Source: Phycisphaeraceae bacterium
GTDB taxonomy: Bacteria; Planctomycetota; Phycisphaerae; Phycisphaerales; UBA1924
Length of the DNA stretch: 64,000 nucleotides
Direction: 5' to 3'
NCBI GenBank assembly: GCA_019636615.1
Contig: JAHBXF010000002.1
Location: forward strand, 1,056,001-1,120,000
Shown here: positions 16,661 through 25,179 of the stretch, piece after piece
Layout of the letters: every line of letters begins with the position of its first letter
How positions within the stretch are numbered: position 1 is the first letter of the stretch
Translations under genes and position numbers: made by a program
Notes under the pieces: model-generated
Database searches by the model: none
Seen by the model: the letters and a program-made list of their open reading frames with translations, nothing else
Told to the model about the DNA's origin: nothing

Positions 16661-17659
16661 TCAGGCTCCCTGCGGTTCCATCATGCCCGGGGCGATCGCT
16701 CGCCGTTCGCCATCATCAAAGAGCAGTTCACGCTCGGGCCAGCGCATCGCGGCGAGCCGGCCGACGAACGGCCCTTGGCGGTTGCCGGATCGCCGCTCCG
16801 CTGCGCGAGAACCAACCGAGTAATCGATGCACATGGCGTTGCCGCCGGCGAGCAACTCATGCGGCTCGAGCCCTTCGAAGAGATGCTCCTGCCATTCGTT
16901 CGCCGGAGGGACAACCCGCCAGTAGTGCCCGAAGACCACCATCGGGCCCTGATACTCCTCCCACCACTTCACCCTTGCTTCGCCCCGCATTTTGCCGGCG
17001 ATGAACTTCATCGGTTCTCGCCACACCTCAAGCCCGGAGGTGACGAGTTTCACCGGGTTGTCGTTCTGCCTTGCAATCTTGGCGCTGGGGCTCTTGGGGT
17101 CGTGCTTGTACTTTGCGTCGATCATGCTTTTCACAGATCGGTACGAACTGAGGGCATCGCTCCCGACCGCCCCGGCCGCGGCAAGCGCGTGCTCATTCCA
17201 GCATGCGTGCACGGCCCGGAGATCATGGCGACTGGCGGCCAGGGGCAGCGAGCCAAGGAATCTCTGAACCTCGTCCCGCTCCCGCTGGCTGGCAACAGGT
17301 CGCTCGTCGCCTTGAACGGGTCTGTGGCCAAAGAGCCAGGCATTCTCTCGGCGAAGGCTGCCCGAGGCGGCGTTGAAGTCGTGGTTGCCCATCACGCAGA
17401 TCGCTCGCCCGGCACTGATGAAGTCTGCCACGCGACGAACAACCGCCAGACTGTCGGGCCCGCGATCGATCAGATCCCCCAGCAAGACCAGAAAGCGCCC
17501 GGCAGGGTGCCTGCCCGCGGAGTCGTAGCCCAGCCGTTCGAGCAGACTCTCGAACGCCTCAATCTCCCCGTGAACGTCTCCGATGAGATCCAAGGGACCG
17601 TCCGGTAACTCTGCCACAGGCTTCCACCCCGCATGCTCAACCCCATTCACTGCGTCCAT
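16661..17659 (-). CDS. Calcineurin-like metallophosphatase
   Basis: The 332-residue product has the full metallophosphoesterase motif series: GDVHGE (about residue 27), GDLIDRGPDS (about 60-69), GNHDFNA (about 85), and later histidines including FGHYW near 240. This is the PPP/PrpE-like arrangement seen in symmetrical diadenosine tetraphosphatases and protein Ser/Thr phosphatases; which substrate it uses cannot be told. The ATG at 17659 has AGGAG 6 nt upstream, and a strong promoter stands about 40 nt ahead, so it is the first gene of the operon with the recombinase and the PLD-like protein. A longer reading frame upstream to 17707 would cross the promoter and is rejected. Confidence 0.88.
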   Translation of the reverse strand: MDAVNGVEHAGWKPVAELPDGPLDLIGDVHGEIEAFESLLERLGYDSAGRHPAGRFLVLLGDLIDRGPDSLAVVRRVADFISAGRAICVMGNHDFNAASGSLRRENAWLFGHRPVQGDERPVASQRERDEVQRFLGSLPLAASRHDLRAVHACWNEHALAAAGAVGSDALSSYRSVKSMIDAKYKHDPKSPSAKIARQNDNPVKLVTSGLEVWREPMKFIAGKMRGEARVKWWEEYQGPMVVFGHYWRVVPPANEWQEHLFEGLEPHELLAGGNAMCIDYSVGSRAAERRSGNRQGPFVGRLAAMRWPERELLFDDGERRAIAPGMMEPQGA

Positions 17660-17698
17660 AAGGCACTCCTTTCTCGACCGCGGATGGTACACACAGGC

Positions 17699-17726
17699 AT
17701 GATACATTTACATTCTCATAAGTCAA
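17699..17726 (-). promoter_or_regulatory. Strong sigma-70-type promoter of the phosphatase-recombinase operon
   Basis: Minus strand: TTGACT (17726-17721), 16-nt AT-rich spacer, TATCAT (17704-17699). Transcription would start near 17692, about 33 nt before the phosphatase ATG. The spacer TATGAGAATGTAAATG is much richer in A and T than its surroundings. Confidence 0.75.
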
Positions 17727-17749
17727 GCGGCAGGGCTCGCGTCCCGCAG

Positions 17750-17780
17750 AAAAAAAAACGCACCCCCAGACGGGGGTGCG
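17750..17780 (-). terminator. Intrinsic terminator of the DUF1579 gene
   Basis: CGCACCCCC (17759-17767) and GGGGGTGCG (17772-17780) form a perfect 9-bp stem with a 4-nt loop, followed on the minus strand by nine T residues (17758-17750). This is a textbook intrinsic terminator, 28 nt after the stop codon, and it insulates the next operon. Confidence 0.93.
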
Positions 17781-17808
17781 ACGTGCTCTTGGCCGACAGA
17801 CTGAACCC

Positions 17809-18297
17809 TCACTTCACGCGCTTGAACTCCATCGACATGAACTGGTCCCAAGAGCCGCTATCACTCTTCATCAGCGCACGGAAGATGCGCCGGGAGTCGT
17901 CGGCGAACTCAGTGACGTCGCGGAAGGTGCGGAGGACCTCCGGCTCGTGGGGCATGTGTCCTTGCGTTTCGAGTGTCAGAACCCGCTTTGCCTCGTCGAG
18001 CCAGCCGCGGTAGACCCAGAGGTGATCCGAGGGCGTGCCGATCCAAGAGCCCACGTACCGGTTTTCCTTCGCGTTGAAGCCCACCGTGAGGATCGACCGA
18101 GCCTCTCCGCCGCCGGGCATTTCTCCCACACTCTCACCGATCACCCACAGGTCGCCGAAGGCCCTGACGGTCTCAACGCCCTTGAACTTGGCCGAGTCTT
18201 GCCCCGGGCCCATGGAGCATTCGCCCTCATAGGACCATTCGCCCAGAAACCGTCTGAGCCATCTGTGTTCATCGCGAACTTCAGCCATGCACGACAT
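17809..18297 (-). CDS. DUF1579 family protein
   Basis: The 162-residue product matches the DUF1579 pattern of beta-barrel proteins of unknown function: it opens with a helix ending RRFLGEWSYEGE, followed by FKGVETVRAFGDLWVIGE, GFNAKENRYVGSWIG and a C-terminal WDQFMSMEFKRV. The fold is predicted to resemble lipocalin-like or START-like small-ligand binders. No signal peptide. The ATG at 18297 has AAAGGAG 7 nt upstream. It is monocistronic, with its own promoter about 150 nt upstream and a strong terminator. The well-formed promoter suggests good expression; no function can be assigned. Confidence 0.8.
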   Translation of the reverse strand: MSCMAEVRDEHRWLRRFLGEWSYEGECSMGPGQDSAKFKGVETVRAFGDLWVIGESVGEMPGGGEARSILTVGFNAKENRYVGSWIGTPSDHLWVYRGWLDEAKRVLTLETQGHMPHEPEVLRTFRDVTEFADDSRRIFRALMKSDSGSWDQFMSMEFKRVK

Positions 18298-18450
18298 TTT
18301 CAGACTCCTTTGAAAACCCCACCCTTGCAGACACTTGGCGGCCCTTGCACCCCATCAAGAAGGGCCTGGAAATCGGGAATGCCACCGGAACGGCCGCGGG
18401 TGGCCCCTGGCGCTGGCCCCGGGTACCCCCGAAGAGCGAACTGTCGGCAG

Positions 18451-18478
18451 AATATATTCCATTAAAGGAATGTGTCAA
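18451..18478 (-). promoter_or_regulatory. Promoter of the DUF1579 gene with an embedded inverted repeat
   Basis: Minus strand: TTGACA (18478-18473, perfect -35), 16-nt spacer, TATATT (18456-18451). The spacer contains the inverted repeat ATTCC-N6-GGAAT (18456-18471), placed where a bound repressor would block RNA polymerase. The predicted mRNA leader is about 145 nt, which may also hold regulatory structure. Confidence 0.7.
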
Positions 18479-18592
18479 CCCTTCGGCCAGGGAAATCTTT
18501 GGCTTGCCCTTTCGATGCTCAAGATCTCAAGAAAGCATCCCGACTGTCTGCAACAGGAATGCGATGATGAACGGAAGGCTGGGGCCGGGCCT

Positions 18593-19318
18593 TCAGAGGG
18601 AGTTACTCAAGGTCAACAGCCCGTAAACCGAGAGGAGCAAGCAAACCACCCCCATCGCGGCAAGCGACCACGAGAACTGTCGGCGGCCCCAAACCACTTT
18701 CCACGGCTTCTTCCACTCGTTGCCGCATTCGGGGCAGATCGAAGCCGCGCGACGCCAACTGCCTACCGCGTATCCGCACTTCGCGCACGACAGGCCGTAC
18801 CCCTGCCGGGTGGAGAAGGCGGAGATGAAAAGCACCAATCCCGGTACACACGCCTGCATGAGGATGAAAGCCGCCATTGGTTTGGCTTCAACCCGCGTGA
18901 CCACCACCAGCGTGACGGCGATGACAAGGAGCAGTGAGTACAAACTCCAACTGGAAAACTTCTTCTTGAGTATGATCGATCTACGCCGAGTCTTGCGGTC
19001 TTTTTCGCGCCACCGAGCGTCTCGCCGCATCCTCACTTCGCAGAAGAACCGCATCACCATCGGCAAGAAAGCTGCGAGCACAACTACGATCAAGAGGTCT
19101 AAGGCACGCTGCCACGTGAGCACGTGAACTGCAAAGCACGCCTGCAGCACCTCGACTGTTGAAAATCCGGACTTTCTCGCGCCCACGATCATGATCGCGA
19201 TGGCAACTCCAATACGGCAGAGTGCGATCACAACCAGCATGATGGGCACGCTGTAGATGCCGATAGACCACCGCACACGGGCGCAGACTTCTGAGAAATT
19301 CGAGACTGGTGGCCTCAT
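18593..19318 (-). CDS. Membrane protein with CxxC...CPECG zinc ribbon
   Basis: The 241-residue product has about five membrane segments: near residues 20-46, 68-92, 123-143, 149-169 and 218-238. Between the last two lies a zinc ribbon, CAKCGY (about 181) and CPECGN (about 198), on the same side as a Trp-rich basic stretch. A strongly basic loop (RRDARWREKDRKTRRRS) follows the second segment. It overlaps the pxpA stop as ATGA, so it is the last gene of the peptidase-5-oxoprolinase operon. I recognise no enzyme family. A second zinc-ribbon membrane protein of similar design lies at 30179-30733. Confidence 0.7.
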   Translation of the reverse strand: MRPPVSNFSEVCARVRWSIGIYSVPIMLVVIALCRIGVAIAIMIVGARKSGFSTVEVLQACFAVHVLTWQRALDLLIVVVLAAFLPMVMRFFCEVRMRRDARWREKDRKTRRRSIILKKKFSSWSLYSLLLVIAVTLVVVTRVEAKPMAAFILMQACVPGLVLFISAFSTRQGYGLSCAKCGYAVGSWRRAASICPECGNEWKKPWKVVWGRRQFSWSLAAMGVVCLLLSVYGLLTLSNSL

Positions 19319-20106
19319 GGCTTCTCCAGTCGCTGCGGGCGCAGTCGCACCCCGGAGGCCTCGAGCGAATGACGAACCGCTGCGGCGATGTTCACGGCGC
19401 CGGGAGTATCGGCGTGAAGGCAGAGCGTCTGGATGACGAGCCGCACCACCGATCCGCCGTACGTCGCAACTTCATCCCGCGTGACAAGCCGGACGGCCTG
19501 CGCCGCGGCCTCGTGCGGATGGGTGAGCAGCGCCCCGATGAGCGTGCGTGAACGCAAGCCGCCGTCCGCCTCGTATCGACGGTCGGCGAACCCTTCGGCC
19601 AAGGTTGTCGCGCCCCATCCCCCCCACCACGCCAGCGCACGAGAACCAGCGGCGCCGACCAGTGCCGCGCCGGGACATGCCAGAGACGCTGATTCGTACA
19701 CAGCTCTTGCCACCTGCTCATCGTGTGACGAATCGTGGTAGAGCGCGCCGTGCGGCTTGACGTGAACCAGACGCGCATTCAGCCGCCCGCAGACCCGTGC
19801 GAGCGCCCCGATCTGTTCGGCGAGCGAGGCCTTCAACTCGCCCGGCGGCATCAGTATGCGGCGTCTGCCGAACCCGGGACGGTCTGGGTATGAGGGGTGA
19901 GCGCCGATCGAACACCCGCACGCGATTGCGCTGCGGACAGCCTCGTGCATCGTTTCATCGTCGCCGGCGTGTCCGCCGCAGGCGATATTGACCGAGGTCA
20001 CCACCTGCATCAGCGCGAACTCTACCCGCCGCGCTTCGGTATCGCCGGCCTCGCCGACATCCGCGTTCAGATCGACCTGCGGATCCGGGGTGGGTTCACG
20101 CGTCAT
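19315..20106 (-). CDS. pxpA: 5-oxoprolinase subunit PxpA (LamB/YcsF family)
   Basis: PxpABC hydrolyses 5-oxoproline (pyroglutamate) to glutamate with ATP; PxpA is the catalytic LamB/YcsF subunit. The 263-residue product has the family motifs VDLNADVGE (about residues 11-19), SVNIACGGHAGDD (about 39-51) and GAHPSYPDRPGFGRR (about 69-83), and ends with the normal C-terminal helix. Length is typical. The ATG at 20106 overlaps the pxpC stop (TGATG) and the gene end overlaps the zinc-ribbon gene. The three subunits lie in the order B, C, A directly after a secreted peptidase. Confidence 0.94.
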   Translation of the reverse strand: MTREPTPDPQVDLNADVGEAGDTEARRVEFALMQVVTSVNIACGGHAGDDETMHEAVRSAIACGCSIGAHPSYPDRPGFGRRRILMPPGELKASLAEQIGALARVCGRLNARLVHVKPHGALYHDSSHDEQVARAVYESASLACPGAALVGAAGSRALAWWGGWGATTLAEGFADRRYEADGGLRSRTLIGALLTHPHEAAAQAVRLVTRDEVATYGGSVVRLVIQTLCLHADTPGAVNIAAAVRHSLEASGVRLRPQRLEKP

Positions 20107-21086
20107 CAGAGCCTTCCCCCCGTTGGTGCCGGCAACAGTTCATCAAACTGCGCTTCCTGGTTCGCCCACGCTTCCCGCGCGGCTTGGCGTGTCGACAGTT
20201 CAAAGCGAACCGGCGTGCGTGGCAGGATCGCACCGACGATGGGCATATCCGCCGCGATGACGCACGCGGCGACCGGATAACCGCCTGTCGTAGGACGATC
20301 AACGCCAAGAATGATCGGCGCACCTCCATCGGGCACCTGCACCGAGCCAGGCGCGACACCCTCGGAAGGCAACTGTCCACCGTCGCACGCATCCGAAACA
20401 CACGGGCCAAGCAGCCGAACGCCGCGCCTGTCGGACTGGTCTGCGACGGTGTATTCACACTCCATCATCGTGCGCAGCGCCGCCGACGAGAAGGCGTCCG
20501 CGTTGAGCCCGGGCACCACGCGAAGGTGTCGGCGGGCCAGCACATGCGCTGCCCATGCACCCGCCGCGGCGGCGCGTTCGTCTTGGCAGGTGGGCCCGGC
20601 GGCACGCCCGACAGGGATCACATCGCCGGGTTGCAAGGCTCTGCCGGCGAGCCCACCAAGGCCGGCGCTGGCGAGCGTCGATCGACTCGCGAGAACCACG
20701 TTGACCGAGATGCCGCCAGAAACACAGAGATAACCTCGCGCGGCCCCCAGCACGCGCTTGACCACGAGGCGGTCGTTGGCGGCAACCCGGACTGCGCGGT
20801 GCGATACGACTTCGACGCGTTCACCGGCACGCTCAAGAGAGACTTCCGCGCCCTGGCCGCCGGTGATGGCGATGAACGATTCGTGCTCGAAGCGGAGCAC
20901 CGGGCCTGTGAGTGTGAACTCGAGCCCCGCGGCGTTGTCGGCGTTGCCCACGATGCGATTGCCCAGACGCAGCGAGAGCGGGTCTGCCGCGCCCGACGGT
21001 GGAACGCCGATGGCGGCGTACCCCGCACGCCCGAGGTCTTGCACCGTGGTGTGCATGCCGGCGGAGATGACGTGCACGTTGGCCAC
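20106..21086 (-). CDS. pxpC: 5-oxoprolinase subunit PxpC (KipA, biotin-dependent carboxyltransferase fold)
   Basis: PxpC is the subunit with the allophanate hydrolase 2/KipA fold; it works with PxpB in activating 5-oxoproline. The 326-residue product shows the expected opening VISAGMHTTVQDLGRAGYAA (a DxGR-type motif), GVPPSGAADPLSLRLGNR (about residues 27-44), and later RRGVRLLGP and GAPIILGVDRPTTGGYP (about 253-269). Length fits. It starts one nucleotide after the pxpB stop, so translation is coupled. No domain is missing. Confidence 0.94.
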   Translation of the reverse strand: MANVHVISAGMHTTVQDLGRAGYAAIGVPPSGAADPLSLRLGNRIVGNADNAAGLEFTLTGPVLRFEHESFIAITGGQGAEVSLERAGERVEVVSHRAVRVAANDRLVVKRVLGAARGYLCVSGGISVNVVLASRSTLASAGLGGLAGRALQPGDVIPVGRAAGPTCQDERAAAAGAWAAHVLARRHLRVVPGLNADAFSSAALRTMMECEYTVADQSDRRGVRLLGPCVSDACDGGQLPSEGVAPGSVQVPDGGAPIILGVDRPTTGGYPVAACVIAADMPIVGAILPRTPVRFELSTRQAAREAWANQEAQFDELLPAPTGGRL

Positions 21087-21779
21087 TCAGCCCGCCCCCT
21101 GCTGTCGAAGTCGATCAAACTCGTCGGGGCATACCGCCCGGAATCGCACACGGTCTCCTGCTTTCAGGAGCGCGGGCTCTTGACGGGAAGCATCGAACAT
21201 CCGCAGGGGTGTCGCGCCGATCAGTCGCCAGCCGCCGGGCATCTGTGCGGGGTAGATCCCGGTGCGTTCACCCGCGATTGCCACGCTGCCCGCCGGCACG
21301 CGCGTGCGCGGGGTGGCGAGGCGGGGGGTGTGCAGCGGCGGCGGCAGTCCGTCCATGTATGCAAACCCGGGCGCAAAGCCCAGGAAGCGCACGGTGTAGC
21401 AGGCGCCGGCGTGCGCCGCGGCGAAGGCCGACATGCTCATGCCCGCCGCTGCCGCGACCTGGGCGAGGTCGGGCGCGAAATCGGCGTGGTAACACACCGG
21501 TATCTCGACTGTTCTCCCTTGCTGGGCCGAGACAGGTTCGGCATCGCGAGCGAGTGTCAGGGCCTGCTGGGCGGCTTCTTCGATGTCGGCAAAGCCGGGG
21601 CTAAAGAGAACCTGCACCGAAGTGGACCCGGGAACGACATCCGCAACGCCGCGCAACCCGGCCGCGATGCGGGCCGCGGCGGATGGAACGCACCCTTCTC
21701 TCCCCGGTGGAAAGACGACATGGAGCGAGCACTCGCTCGACCAGACCATCTGCGGCGGGGTGAAGTTGCGCGGAGCCAC
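21087..21779 (-). CDS. pxpB: 5-oxoprolinase subunit PxpB (KipI family)
   Basis: PxpB carries the allophanate hydrolase 1/KipI fold and forms a complex with PxpC. The product contains GVADVVPGSTSVQVLFSPG, the motif IPVCYHADFAPDLAQVA (about residues 105-121) and the signature FLGFAPGFAYMDGLP followed by PRTRVPAGSVAIAG. The start is uncertain: GTG at 21779 is used here because a GAGG lies 5-6 nt upstream and it begins 8 nt after the peptidase stop; ATG at 21749 would shorten it by 10 residues. A longer frame reaching 21872 would overlap the peptidase and has a Pro-rich, unlikely N-terminus. Confidence 0.9.
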   Translation of the reverse strand: MAPRNFTPPQMVWSSECSLHVVFPPGREGCVPSAAARIAAGLRGVADVVPGSTSVQVLFSPGFADIEEAAQQALTLARDAEPVSAQQGRTVEIPVCYHADFAPDLAQVAAAAGMSMSAFAAAHAGACYTVRFLGFAPGFAYMDGLPPPLHTPRLATPRTRVPAGSVAIAGERTGIYPAQMPGGWRLIGATPLRMFDASRQEPALLKAGDRVRFRAVCPDEFDRLRQQGAG

Positions 21780-21786
21780 GGGGGCC

Positions 21787-24700
21787 TCAGGGCGCCGACC
21801 CTGATTCTGACTGAGGCTTGGGGTCGGCACTTTCGGCCTTGGCATCGGCGGGGCTTGGCTTGGTCGCTTCACCTTTGCCGACCGTACGCAGGAGGAAGTC
21901 TTCGTACTTGCGGTATCGGCCGATGGTTTTCACGTCTCCGCCGAGGCCGTGGCCGCCGGTGGGATCGATGAAGAGTTCGACATTGACCTCTTTGTTGGCT
22001 TTGAGCAGTTCGCGGTATACACGAACGGTGTCCTGGTAAAGCACGTTGGAATCTTCGACACCGTGCACGAGGAGCAGTTTGCCCTTGAGGTTTTTGGCAA
22101 GGGGCAGGAGCGAGTACTTTTCAAGATCGGTCTTGCCGGGCAGGTTGCTGCCGATCGTGCCTGTTGAATACCACGAGTTGTAGTTGTGCCACTCGGTAGG
22201 CCCGGCGCCGGCGATGCCTGCCGCGAAGACATCGGGCTCGGTGTACATCACCATCTGGGTCTGGAACCCGCCGAAAGACCACCCGTGCATGGCCATGCGC
22301 TTTTCATCGACGCCGTGGTGCTTGACGAGCCAGCGGGCGCCGTCGACAAGGTCCTCGGTCTGAGGCTTGCCAACCTGCTCAAAGTTCGCTTTCTCGAAGA
22401 CCGCCCCGTAGCCCGAGGCCCCGCGCGGATCGATCGTGACGGCGACGTAGCCGTGCTGCTGGGCCATGTACCGGGCGAAGAAGTAACTTGGCGCGGCGTA
22501 GGAGCCCCGCGTAGCCATCTTGTTGAATGACTGGAGCGGGCCGCCGTAGACATAGATCAGGAGCGGGCGTTTGTCGGCTGGTGTCCAGTCGGCCGGCTTG
22601 AACATGTGGCCGTGGATCGTCTGCCCGTGACGGTTCTCGTATGTGAAGTACTCGGGCACGGCCTTGGTGAGTTTGTGGGCTTCTTCCGGGTGAGAGTCTG
22701 TGAGCACCGACTGCACGGGCTCGGCGCCCGGCCTCACGAGCACCAGTTCGCCGGGGGCACCAAAGTCAACGTGCATGGCGAGCACCAGCGAGCCATCATC
22801 CCGCACCGCCGCCTCGCGGTAGACGCCGGGGGCCGACGTGAGCCTCGAGACTTCAAGGGTTTCCAGGTTGATCTTGACCACCTGCTCCTGGTTGGGGTCT
22901 CCCTCTGAACTCGTGGCGAACAGGGTGGTGTTGTCGCGTGTGATGTAGAATGGGAAGAGTTCGAACTGGCCTGAGGTCACCTGGGTCAACTGCTCGTAGC
23001 GGGGCTCGAGCATGTGCAACTGACGGAACCCGGAGAGTTCGGTGATGAAGACCATGCGTCGGCTGTCGGGCAGGTACAGCGGTTGCACGAGGCCGGGCGT
23101 GTTCGGCCCGCCGTGGTGGAGGAACTGATACACCACGCGGGCGTTCTCGATCTTGAACTCGGGCTCTTCCTCTTTCTTCTCGGCGGATGAGCCGTCGGCC
23201 TGCGGGGTTTCTTCCTTCTTCTCGCTGTCGCCGCTCTGCGCGGGCGACTCCTGGGCAGCATCTGACGCGGCGGCGGCACTTTCGGGCTTTTTCGCGGCCT
23301 TGAACCCCGCTTCGAGGATCTTCATGTGGCCCGTTTGCTGGTCGAACGCGGCGAAGGCGATGCGTGAAGAATCGGGCGACCACTCGGGGACTCGCATGAT
23401 GTCGCGGGGGCCGCCGACTCGGCGGGAGAAGACCCGCTCGAGTTTGCCGTCTTCTTTTTCGTGGCCGCGCAGGTCGTAGAGGTAGACGCTGGTGTATGAC
23501 TCGGGCCACGGGTCGTCGGGCATGTGACGGCTGACATCCTGCGCCCGCGCGAAGCGGTCGCGGTAGTTGACAATGGTCACCTGCCTGGCTCGCGAGGCCG
23601 TGGTCTGGCCGCGGTTGGCCAGGAAGACCAGCCGGCGCAGATCCGGGCTGATGCGATAGCCCACCATGCGTTCGCCGTCTTTGAGTTCCGGATCCAGTTG
23701 CATGATCTGGTGGTCACCGAAGGAGACCCGCAGCAAGGCGCCGCTGCGGAGGTAGGTGTAGCCCGATCCGTCGGGCAGGTACTGCACATCGGTCTCTCGC
23801 TCTCGCGTGCGGGTGAGCCGTGTGAGTTCGCCGCGGTATGGGAGCACGGGGCGGAGTTCCGGCGCTTTGGCTTTCGTCGCGGGCTTGGCGGGTTTGCCCT
23901 CTTCGGCGGCGGGCTCGGGCTTGGCGGCCTGGTCGCCAGTGGCGTTGTGTGAACCGTCCTGTGTGTTCTCTTTCTCTGAATCGCCGGCTCCGGAGGAATC
24001 TCCATCGCCGGGAGGGGTCTGGCCGTCTTCATTCTCGGCTCTGGCTTTTTCCTCTTCCGCGGCCTGCTGCGCCGCGGCCTCGCCTGGAGTCGGGCGCTTT
24101 ATCGCCGCCTCCCACGAGGCGGCGTCGATCGCGAGGAGATAGATATCACCTTCCGCGAGCACCAGCATCTCGTGCTTCACCGGGGACCACTCGATCGACG
24201 AAACACCGCCGTAGCGAGGCGCCCGCTCTTTCACTGGTTTGCCGTCTTTGTCGTCGTTGATCTCAGCGTCGTCGGCGAGCACCACATCGGCGAGTGTCAA
24301 TCGCTCGCCGATCGCACCCAGAACCCCCCTGGGCCCGGCCTTCGCCCGATCGTGATCCGGGAGTGCCTTTCGCGCGAGCGAGAGGGAGAGCGTCTGCTCA
24401 GGCTCGGTGAGTTTCACTTCGCCCTTGAGTTCGCCCCCGGCCAGGGTGAGCGAAAACTCTCCTTTCACCTTCAGCGAGGCGTCGTCGATCTTGCCGCTGG
24501 CGGTGCCGGCGACTTCGTCGATCTGGGCGGATTTGATGGGAAGCCGCACGAGACCGACGCGGATCTCGCCCCCGAACGCGCCGCCGGCGCGCTGGGTGAA
24601 CTCGACCACGCACGCGCCGGCGGGCACGGCCTGCCCCTCGCCGGAGGCCTGGCCTTCCCACGTTCCGACGATGAGTCCATCAGTCCAACCCAGGGCAGCG

Positions 24701-25179
24701 TACTGCTCGCGGGCGAGTTGGCTCAGCGTGATGCCCGCCTTTTTCGCTTTCTTTTCGCGGTCTTCGCGGACGGTGCGGGCCTCGGCCTGGAACTCTGCCA
24801 TGCGCCCGACGCTGGTGATTCGGCGGGTATCACCGGTCAACGTGTCGTGGATGTAGAGGTCGTTACCGTGCCGACGCTCGGCGTATGGCCGATAGAGAAA
24901 CGCGGCGAACCGGCCGTCGCGGCTGAAGGTCATGGCCCTCGCGCCGGGGCCGAAGAAACTCTTCTCGGGGAAGATGCGTTCGAGCGTCAACTTCTCGGGC
25001 TTCTCGTCGCGGGTTTGTTTTTCTGTCGCTGCCGGAGGGTTGCTCGCGTTCTGGGGCCGCGGAGCGTCATTGCCAGCCGCGCGGGGGGTCGTGAGGTGTG
25101 ACGCCTCCCCGATGCTCAGAGCCATCAGGCCCACGGAAAGCAGGCCTGCCATTGCCAGACGAAAACGCCACTCACGCAT
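21787..25179 (-). CDS. Secreted S9 family prolyl oligopeptidase-like peptidase with large insertions
   Basis: The 1130-residue product has a signal peptide (MREWRF, then LAMAGLLSVGLMALS), an N-terminal beta-propeller and a C-terminal alpha/beta-hydrolase domain. The catalytic triad is complete: Ser in HGWSFGGF (about 968), Asp in HGVEDSNV (about 1043) and His in PTGGHGLGG (about 1077). It is several hundred residues longer than dipeptidyl peptidases because of a beta-rich insert (about 190-290) and two acidic Glu/Ala/Asp/Ser-rich inserts (about 375-450 and 640-700) in the propeller. The ATG at 25179 has AAGGAG 6 nt upstream. The pxpBCA genes follow 7 nt downstream, linking peptide breakdown with pyroglutamate recycling. 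Confidence 0.9.
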   Translation of the reverse strand: MREWRFRLAMAGLLSVGLMALSIGEASHLTTPRAAGNDAPRPQNASNPPAATEKQTRDEKPEKLTLERIFPEKSFFGPGARAMTFSRDGRFAAFLYRPYAERRHGNDLYIHDTLTGDTRRITSVGRMAEFQAEARTVREDREKKAKKAGITLSQLAREQYAALGWTDGLIVGTWEGQASGEGQAVPAGACVVEFTQRAGGAFGGEIRVGLVRLPIKSAQIDEVAGTASGKIDDASLKVKGEFSLTLAGGELKGEVKLTEPEQTLSLSLARKALPDHDRAKAGPRGVLGAIGERLTLADVVLADDAEINDDKDGKPVKERAPRYGGVSSIEWSPVKHEMLVLAEGDIYLLAIDAASWEAAIKRPTPGEAAAQQAAEEEKARAENEDGQTPPGDGDSSGAGDSEKENTQDGSHNATGDQAAKPEPAAEEGKPAKPATKAKAPELRPVLPYRGELTRLTRTRERETDVQYLPDGSGYTYLRSGALLRVSFGDHQIMQLDPELKDGERMVGYRISPDLRRLVFLANRGQTTASRARQVTIVNYRDRFARAQDVSRHMPDDPWPESYTSVYLYDLRGHEKEDGKLERVFSRRVGGPRDIMRVPEWSPDSSRIAFAAFDQQTGHMKILEAGFKAAKKPESAAAASDAAQESPAQSGDSEKKEETPQADGSSAEKKEEEPEFKIENARVVYQFLHHGGPNTPGLVQPLYLPDSRRMVFITELSGFRQLHMLEPRYEQLTQVTSGQFELFPFYITRDNTTLFATSSEGDPNQEQVVKINLETLEVSRLTSAPGVYREAAVRDDGSLVLAMHVDFGAPGELVLVRPGAEPVQSVLTDSHPEEAHKLTKAVPEYFTYENRHGQTIHGHMFKPADWTPADKRPLLIYVYGGPLQSFNKMATRGSYAAPSYFFARYMAQQHGYVAVTIDPRGASGYGAVFEKANFEQVGKPQTEDLVDGARWLVKHHGVDEKRMAMHGWSFGGFQTQMVMYTEPDVFAAGIAGAGPTEWHNYNSWYSTGTIGSNLPGKTDLEKYSLLPLAKNLKGKLLLVHGVEDSNVLYQDTVRVYRELLKANKEVNVELFIDPTGGHGLGGDVKTIGRYRKYEDFLLRTVGKGEATKPSPADAKAESADPKPQSESGSAP

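Noticed and set aside
20184..21971. A 595-residue plus-strand reading frame opposite pxpC/pxpB
   Set aside because: Arg/His/Ala-rich translation with no domains, directly opposite two well-defined enzymes. A GC-driven shadow.
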